Positions 5,449-8,601 of a stretch of 8,601 nt of DNA are shown here, piece after piece (the stretch's first letter is position 1; every line of letters starts with the position of its first letter). The translations under genes were made by a program, and so were the position numbers. The stretch lies in assembly GCF_014204515.1 (NCBI RefSeq), contig NZ_JACHLI010000066.1:1-8601 (forward strand). The letters are read 5' to 3'. Origin of the DNA: Pseudomonas nitroreducens (GTDB lineage: Bacteria; Pseudomonadota; Gammaproteobacteria; Pseudomonadales; Pseudomonadaceae). Below the pieces are notes generated by a model. The model did no database searches. It was not told the origin of the DNA and worked only from the letters and a program-made list of their open reading frames with translations.

Positions 5449-6333
5449 TCAAGCCCTTGTGTCCTGGGCCAGAACCTTCGACAACACCCGCGCCAGTTCC
5501 TTCACCATCGGGTCCACGGCCGGCCGGTGCAGCATCGCCACCTCGAACACGTCCACCGAGGGTAGCCCGATATTCTTCGCCAGCACGGCATGCCCGGCCG
5601 TTACCGCGCGCTGCGGCAGCAGGCCGATGCCCATGCCGTCGGCGATGGCCGACTGGATGCCGGACAGGCTCGAACTGGTGAAACTGATGTGCCAGCGCCG
5701 GCCAATGGACTCCAGCGCGGCGATCATCTCGTCGCGATACACCCCGCGCGGCGGGAAGGTGACGATGGGCAGCGGGTCCAGCTCGATGCAGGCGTTCTTC
5801 GCGCTGTCCACCCAGCGCGTCTTCTCCGGCCAGCAGGCCACCGCCTCGCGGGCGTTCTGTCGCTGCTTGAGCAGCACCAGGTCCAGCTCGCCGCGATCGT
5901 AGCTGGCCGACAGGTCGCGGCTCAGCCCGCTGGTGACCTCCAGCTTCACCTGCGGATAGCGACGGTTGAACGCCGCCAACTGTTCGGTGGTGCGCCCGGT
6001 GGCGAAATCGTCCGGCACGCCGATACGCACCGTCAGCGCCACCGTGGCGCCGGACAACGCCTCGACCATCTCGTCATTCAGCGCCAACAGCCGCCGGGCA
6101 TAGCCCAGCAGCGTATCGCCGGCATCGGTGGGCAACACATCACGGTTGCCGCGCTCCAGCAGGCGATGCCCGGCCATCTCTTCCAGCCGGCGAATCTTCT
6201 GGCTGACCGTGGATTGGGTCGAATGCAGACGCGCCGCCGCCGTGGTGAAACTGCCGCAGTCGGCCACCGTGACGATGGCGCGGAGCAGGTCGAGGTCGAA
6301 CAGGCGTGTATTTGGTTTGTCACTGTCGCTCAT
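5449..6333 (-). CDS. LysR-type transcriptional regulator next to allE
   Basis: A 294-residue LTTR of usual length. The N-terminal winged helix-turn-helix covers about 12-70: LFDLDLLRAIVTVADCGSFT opens it, the recognition region is TAAARLHSTQSTVSQKIRRL (31-50), and RLLERGNRDVLPTDAGDTLL closes it. A linker helix (about 75-95) follows. The effector domain (about 100-290) is a type 2 periplasmic-binding fold, with VRIGVPDDF (102-110), GELDLVLLKQ (148-157) and IADGMGIGLLPQRAV (230-244). It lies directly upstream of allE on the same strand (187-bp gap containing a palindrome), so it may activate allE in response to a purine or ureide metabolite. This is inferred from position only. The ATG at 6333 has no clear ribosome site, but the domain starts right after it, so the call is safe. 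LTTRs are often divergent from their target; this one is co-directional. Confidence 0.95.
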   Translation of the reverse strand: MSDSDKPNTRLFDLDLLRAIVTVADCGSFTTAAARLHSTQSTVSQKIRRLEEMAGHRLLERGNRDVLPTDAGDTLLGYARRLLALNDEMVEALSGATVALTVRIGVPDDFATGRTTEQLAAFNRRYPQVKLEVTSGLSRDLSASYDRGELDLVLLKQRQNAREAVACWPEKTRWVDSAKNACIELDPLPIVTFPPRGVYRDEMIAALESIGRRWHISFTSSSLSGIQSAIADGMGIGLLPQRAVTAGHAVLAKNIGLPSVDVFEVAMLHRPAVDPMVKELARVLSKVLAQDTRA

Positions 6334-6366
6334 GGCGGCATCGGGTTTTCAAATGGGATATCTGCT

Positions 6367-6394
6367 TTTATCAGCTCCCCACCTGTTCCAGCAA
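6367..6394 (-). promoter_or_regulatory. Candidate sigma-70 promoter for the LysR gene
   Basis: On the minus strand TTGCTG (6394-6389) is followed after 16 nt by GATAAA (6372-6367). Matches are 3 of 6 to TTGACA and 4 of 6 to TATAAT. It lies in the 101-bp gap after the ATP-grasp stop and 34 bp before the LysR ATG. It is a weak but well-spaced pair, suggesting the LysR gene has its own promoter and is not simply read through from the ATP-grasp gene. Confidence 0.35.
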
Positions 6395-6434
6395 TCCAGA
6401 GTACGGCAGGAGTTTGCCGCCCCTGCGCCAGGCG

Positions 6435-7223
6435 CTATTTTTCGAGCATTGCAGCCAGTACTTGGGCGAAACGATCCGCAGGCCAGTGCTTGAGGTCGGA
6501 GACCTGGCCGTCGCCCAGCTCGATCAGGCGCAGTTCGCCAGTCGCCGATTGCACGAGGTCCATCGAGTAGAAGGGGCACTCGACCCTGGCGGCGATGCGG
6601 TGAGCCAGTTCTGGGACCAAGCCGTCGCGACCGTAGGGCACCCCCTTGACGACGAAGTAACGCTCTTCGGTCTCCGGCTCCAGCTGTTCGAAGCGACGAA
6701 CGCAGATGCCGCCCTCGATGGCGCCGCGATAACGCTCGATCAATTGAACAATTTCGGCAGCCTCCTCTGGTGTCGTGGCAACCGAGCCGCGTTGGGTGGT
6801 CAGGGACTTCACGTAGTCCTTGATGAAGAAGGCCGGCCAGTCGAGGCTCGCCAAGGCGTGGGTCAGGTCGGTGCCGATCGGATACACAAGGGTTTCCGGG
6901 GTCCAGGAACTGCATTGTGCGTACCAGTTGGGCAAATGGTGGCAGTGCAGGTACTGCTCGGGTGACGTCAGAGGCTGTCCGCCCTGCTCACCAATGGCGC
7001 TGCAGAGCTCGCGATAGGCTGGCGCATCGAGCATCCAGCCGCGATAAAGCACTGTGGAGCCTTCAGGAAATGCTGGCCTGATTCGTGCTCCGTTCGTCCC
7101 CAGTTCTTCCAGTGGGATCACGGAGCAACCGAGCCCGGCAGATCGAGCAGCGTCGAATTCAGCGGCGTAGGTCTCATCGACGCGTCTGGGGACATCAGGG
7201 GCGGCAGGGTAGATCAGGTGCAC
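6435..7223 (-). CDS. ATP-grasp domain protein of unknown substrate (DUF4343 / R2K-like)
   Basis: A stand-alone ATP-grasp enzyme. Members join a carboxylate to an amine or thiol through an acyl-phosphate, using ATP and Mg2+. The start chosen is GTG 7223 (262 aa, MHLIYPAAPD), nine nt after AGGA and directly at the first strand; an in-frame ATG at 7250 adds nine residues (MAHSSGNDA) but has no ribosome site. An N-terminal pre-ATP-grasp region (1-95) contains VLYRGWMLD (58-66). The ATP-binding strand FFIKDYVKSLTTQRGS (132-147) carries the expected Lys135. FEGGICVRRFEQL-like residues (169-181) form the adenine side. The Mg2+ loop is MDLVQ (221-225) and LIELGDGQVSDL (233-244), with Asp222, Glu235 and Asp238. 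The family name is from memory of this motif pattern. No peptide precursor, ligase partner or transporter is adjacent, so the substrate cannot be guessed. It is divergent from a small lipoprotein. Confidence 0.85.
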   Translation of the reverse strand: MHLIYPAAPDVPRRVDETYAAEFDAARSAGLGCSVIPLEELGTNGARIRPAFPEGSTVLYRGWMLDAPAYRELCSAIGEQGGQPLTSPEQYLHCHHLPNWYAQCSSWTPETLVYPIGTDLTHALASLDWPAFFIKDYVKSLTTQRGSVATTPEEAAEIVQLIERYRGAIEGGICVRRFEQLEPETEERYFVVKGVPYGRDGLVPELAHRIAARVECPFYSMDLVQSATGELRLIELGDGQVSDLKHWPADRFAQVLAAMLEK

Positions 7224-7256
7224 GGCATCGTTTCCTGAGGAGTGAGCCATGCATGC

Positions 7257-7270
7257 TAGGCCGCGGCCTA
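7257..7270. promoter_or_regulatory. Perfect 14-bp palindrome before the ATP-grasp gene
   Basis: TAGGCCGCGGCCTA reads the same on both strands and is flanked by a second palindrome, GCATGC (7251-7256). It lies 34 bp upstream of the GTG start in the 179-bp gap between the ATP-grasp and lipoprotein genes, where an operator would be placed. The length makes chance less likely, although GC-rich DNA raises the background. Confidence 0.4.
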
Positions 7271-7402
7271 CTTGCTGTCACCGCTGGCCTGATCGTTTAT
7301 GGCAGCCACGTGGGGATATCGCCGAGCCATGCCGATTTTCCTGCCGCCATCTAGACTCCACCTGCTGACCATATCCGGGGGAAACACACGGAGAGCGTCA
7401 TC

Positions 7403-7726
7403 ATGAAACGTCCACCGATCTTCCTGCCGGTGCTGGCTGCGGTCGCCGCGTTGTCCGGTTGCATGAGCAACGAAGAGTTCCTCGCTTCCAACCAGCAGGC
7501 CGCGCTCAAGGCCACCGAGTCGCGGGCGAAGTTCGAGATGAACTGCGAGTCGATCACCAGCAGTGTGCTGTCGAGCAAGGTCACCAGCGTCCGTCGTGCC
7601 ATGGAGCGCACCGAGTACACCATCGGTGTGCGCGGCTGTAACAAGCAGGCGACCTACATCACCTACTGCCTCAACCCGGAAACCTGCAACGCCATTGCCG
7701 ATACGGCGCGGATGGGGACGCCCTAG
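7403..7726 (+). CDS. Small lipoprotein of unknown function with four further cysteines
   Basis: A 107-residue protein starting at ATG 7403, seven nt after GGAGAG. Residues 1-19 are a lipoprotein signal peptide: KR, a hydrophobic core, and the lipobox LSGC, with Cys20 as the lipidated residue. Position +2 is Met, not Asp, which favours outer-membrane sorting if Lol rules apply. The mature part starts with a charged, Gln/Ala-rich helix (23-45). It then has four cysteines, Cys48, Cys79, Cys89 and Cys95, which could form two disulfides, around VRRAMERTEYTIGVRGCNKQ and a short TYITYCLNPETC segment. No known family was recognised. It is divergent from the ATP-grasp gene and followed by a GGA-rich spacer with hairpins but no standard terminator. 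Confidence 0.86.
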   Translation: MKRPPIFLPVLAAVAALSGCMSNEEFLASNQQAALKATESRAKFEMNCESITSSVLSSKVTSVRRAMERTEYTIGVRGCNKQATYITYCLNPETCNAIADTARMGTP

Positions 7727-7735
7727 GGCCTGACG

Positions 7736-7871
7736 GGATGGGGAGTTTGCGGTCCATCCTGACCCCGCGGCGGCAACTTTGCAGGACGCCGGAGATCAAG
7801 GCCGTGCAGCGGGCGTGGAATGGAGGTGGAGGAGGAGTCGAAGCAGGCTGGCCCCTGATTGGACAGGGGCC
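7736..7871 (+). other. GGA-rich spacer with hairpins after the lipoprotein gene
   Basis: This non-coding stretch between the lipoprotein stop and the 65-residue gene holds GGATGG/CCATCC (7736-7741 and 7754-7759, loop starting GGA). It also holds a purine tract with five GGA triplets (about 7816-7836). A strong hairpin follows: GGCCCCTG/CAGGGGCC (7850-7857 and 7864-7871), with the six-base loop ATTGGA. No T-run follows the last stem on either strand. The stem may still end transcription of the flanking convergent genes. GGA in hairpin loops is the known recognition pattern of RsmA/CsrA, but a role here is speculation. Confidence 0.4.
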
Positions 7872-7882
7872 GGGAGGATGCG

Positions 7883-8080
7883 TCAGGCGGCGGAGCGGAG
7901 CAGGGCCGGAATTTGTTCGGAATCCTTCAGGGCGTTGAGCAGCAGCGGATCGTCGTCGAACCAGCCTTTCTCGGCCAGCTTCATTTTCTCGTCGAGCAGG
8001 GCACAGATAGCCAGCGCGGCAATGGCACGGTCACCATTGGCTTCACGGATTGCTTTCTCGATTTCTTTACGCAGTTTCAT
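7883..8080 (-). CDS. Small charged helical protein of unknown function
   Basis: A 65-residue protein with no recognised family. ATG 8080 is preceded by AGGGATGACGAGAA, which offers AGGG at about 10 nt and GAG close to the start. It begins with a basic amphipathic helix (MKLRKEIEKAIREANGDRAI), continues with an Ala/Leu-rich helix (AIAALAICALLDEKMKLAEK), and has an acidic turn (GWFDDDPLLLNALKDSEQ) before a short tail. No signal peptide, zinc motif or DNA-binding motif is visible. Base composition is less GC-rich than the core genes to the left. It lies in the accessory-looking stretch next to the IS end. The coherent helix pattern and start site support a real gene, but shortness leaves doubt. 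Confidence 0.65.
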   Translation of the reverse strand: MKLRKEIEKAIREANGDRAIAALAICALLDEKMKLAEKGWFDDDPLLLNALKDSEQIPALLRSAA

Positions 8081-8386
8081 TTCTCGTCATCCCTAAGCGC
8101 CGGATTGAATTGGATAGCCTCGCCGGAAGCGGGGCGAGTCACTGTTCGTTTCGCATAGGTGCGTGGAACACAGAAACTTGGGCACCTGTTATCGCCAACG
8201 GTTCCCCTCTCTAGCTTCTTTACTACCTTTTGGCGCGACGAACGGGCGTAGCAAGGTGCGCTGAATCGCTCGTTCCCGGCACTCCCCGCGTCAGGTAGAA
8301 GCGTAGATGAGGGTTGGAAAACCGCCTGGCCTGCGTGTGAATTTATGAGGCCAGCTTGCTCTCGCGTGTGAACGATGCGCCTGATT

Positions 8387-8405
8387 CCTTAAGACTCACT
8401 TAAGG
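8387..8405. repeat. Perfect 7-bp inverted repeat CCTTAAG/CTTAAGG
   Basis: CCTTAAG (8387-8393) and CTTAAGG (8399-8405) flank ACTCA. The AT-rich core in otherwise GC-rich DNA stands out. There is no adjacent gene start or T-run, so its role is open: a protein-binding site or an RNA hairpin. Confidence 0.45.
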
Positions 8406-8461
8406 CCGCAGACAGGTGAACGGGTGGTCGACGCGATGCCTCTGGAATGGGGTTCCGTCGG

Positions 8462-8510
8462 CCGGGGGCAGTTCGCGGGAGTGATCGGCGAGAAACGGAA
8501 AAGCCCCCGG
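8462..8510. repeat. Spaced CCGGGGGC / GCCCCCGG inverted repeat beside the IS boundary
   Basis: CCGGGGGC (8462-8469) and GCCCCCGG (8503-8510) are complementary, 33 nt apart. The right arm, within AAAAGCCCCCGGTG (8499-8512), ends exactly at the IS terminal repeat and looks like the left half of an A-flanked terminator hairpin. Its true partner may lie beyond the IS. Confidence 0.35.
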
Positions 8511-8512
8511 TG

Positions 8513-8601
8513 TGAACTGACCCCCGAAAGTTGGACAGTTGGACTGGGCCGCTAAGCTGCCAATGACTGAGCCCTGTATTGAACGGGGCTCAGTCCCTTC
8601 A
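8513..8601 (-). mobile_element. End of an IS3-family insertion sequence (runs off the window)
   Basis: The terminal repeat starts at TGAACTGACCCCCGAAAG (8513-8530) and continues TTGGACA. This is the typical IS3-family end, with TG at the tip and a CCCC...AAGTTGGAC body. The transposase C-terminus lies 40 bp inside it, reading away from the edge on the minus strand, so this is the right (3') end of the element. The abutting host bases are GTG (8510-8512), a possible 3-bp target duplication that needs the other end to confirm. The subgroup is probably IS150-like, which is uncertain. The rest of the element is outside the window. Confidence 0.9.
8552..8601 (-). CDS. IS3-family transposase OrfB, last 15 codons (partial)
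   Basis: Read on the minus strand from the window edge to the TAG at 8554-8552, the translation is KGLSPVQYRAQSLAA. The (L)KGLSPVQYR motif closes the DDE integrase-catalytic OrfB of many IS3-family elements, just after the region with the last catalytic Glu. OrfB is usually made as an OrfAB fusion by programmed -1 frameshifting. The catalytic residues and OrfA are outside the window, so activity cannot be judged. Confidence 0.88.
   Translation of the reverse strand, partial: KGLSPVQYRAQSLAA

Larger units (their letters stand above)
8081..8512. other. 432-bp gene-free stretch next to the IS3 end
   Basis: No reading frame with a plausible start and protein pattern is seen on either strand, and no tRNA or rRNA signature. 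The part at about 8100-8300 looks less GC-rich than the rest of the window. It holds several short hairpins: CTCGCC/GGCGAG (8119-8124 and 8133-8138), CTGGCCT/AGGCCAG (8326-8332 and 8348-8354), and CCTTAAG/CTTAAGG (8387-8405). It also has a direct repeat of GCGTGTGAA (8333-8341 and 8364-8372, 31 bp apart). The promoter of the 65-residue gene should lie at its left end. It may be a relic of transferred DNA or carry an unrecognised small RNA. Confidence 0.5.

Noticed and set aside
4620..5681. 353-codon plus-strand frame across allE and the LysR end
   Set aside because: It covers two convincing minus-strand genes in antisense and runs through their intergenic region, with His/Gly/Ala-rich composition. 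A shadow.
6424..6441. GCGCC-A-GGCGC followed by TATTTTT as a plus-strand terminator
   Set aside because: The loop would be one base, no plus-strand gene ends here, and part of the element overlaps the ATP-grasp stop codon.
5590..6570. 326-codon plus-strand frame opposite the LysR gene
   Set aside because: Antisense shadow of a full-length LTTR with intact HTH; no start signal.
6435..7726. ATP-grasp gene plus lipoprotein as a peptide-modification or defence system
   Set aside because: The pair is divergent. The lipoprotein has no repeated core-peptide features, and no nuclease, protease, transporter or second ligase is present. Evidence for a system is lacking.
7738..7938. 66-codon plus-strand frame in the GGA-rich spacer
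   Set aside because: The polypurine tract gives a Gly run, and the frame overlaps the 65-residue minus-strand gene. No ribosome site or protein-like pattern.
1..8601. CRISPR arrays, tRNA or rRNA genes
   Set aside because: No regularly spaced repeats, no cloverleaf or TTCGA-type T-loop context, and no rRNA-like stretches were seen on either strand.

Overview
The window looks like chromosomal DNA of a high-GC gammaproteobacterium, most likely a Pseudomonas of the P. aeruginosa / nitroreducens / citronellolis type. This rests on the strong G/C third-position bias, AGGA/GGAG ribosome sites, and the gene families present: MdaB, a Cache-GGDEF cyclase, a periplasmic CAP protein and a ureide-pathway enzyme with a LysR regulator. 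No rRNA, tRNA, CRISPR array or phage module is visible. The genome was not identified by any search.

Left part (1-1182): a quinone-redox unit. mdaB (NADPH:quinone reductase) is on the minus strand. A YgiN-like antibiotic-biosynthesis-monooxygenase protein is on the plus strand. They diverge from a 195-bp control region that carries a 6-bp dyad. A further reading frame with a good ribosome site starts 22 bp beyond the mdaB stop and leaves the window at base 1, so mdaB is probably not the last gene of its transcript.

Middle-left (1190-4376): a membrane-anchored Cache-GGDEF diguanylate cyclase (minus) converges on the monooxygenase. An exported CAP/SCP-like protein (plus) converges on a small two-TM protein (minus). 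The CAP protein appears to be an internal duplication whose N-terminal copy has lost the cavity residues. A long near-perfect hairpin terminator (4349-4376) separates this block from the next.

Middle-right (4425-6394): (S)-ureidoglycine aminohydrolase (allE), with all metal ligands visible, preceded on the same strand by a LysR-type regulator. The gap between them holds an ATTCGAAT palindrome and an AT-rich -10-like site. The simplest reading is a regulator controlling allantoin/ureide nitrogen salvage. The rest of that pathway is not in the window.

Right part (6435-8601): a stand-alone ATP-grasp enzyme of unknown substrate (minus) and a divergent small lipoprotein (plus). These are followed by a GGA-rich, hairpin-containing spacer and a 65-residue protein of unknown function (minus). 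Next come about 430 bp without a gene and of apparently lower GC. Last is the end of an IS3-family insertion sequence, with its terminal inverted repeat and the last 15 codons of its transposase, which runs off the right edge. No clear multi-gene novel system is seen. The best candidates for something undescribed are the ATP-grasp enzyme, the duplicated CAP protein, and the GGA-rich spacer.
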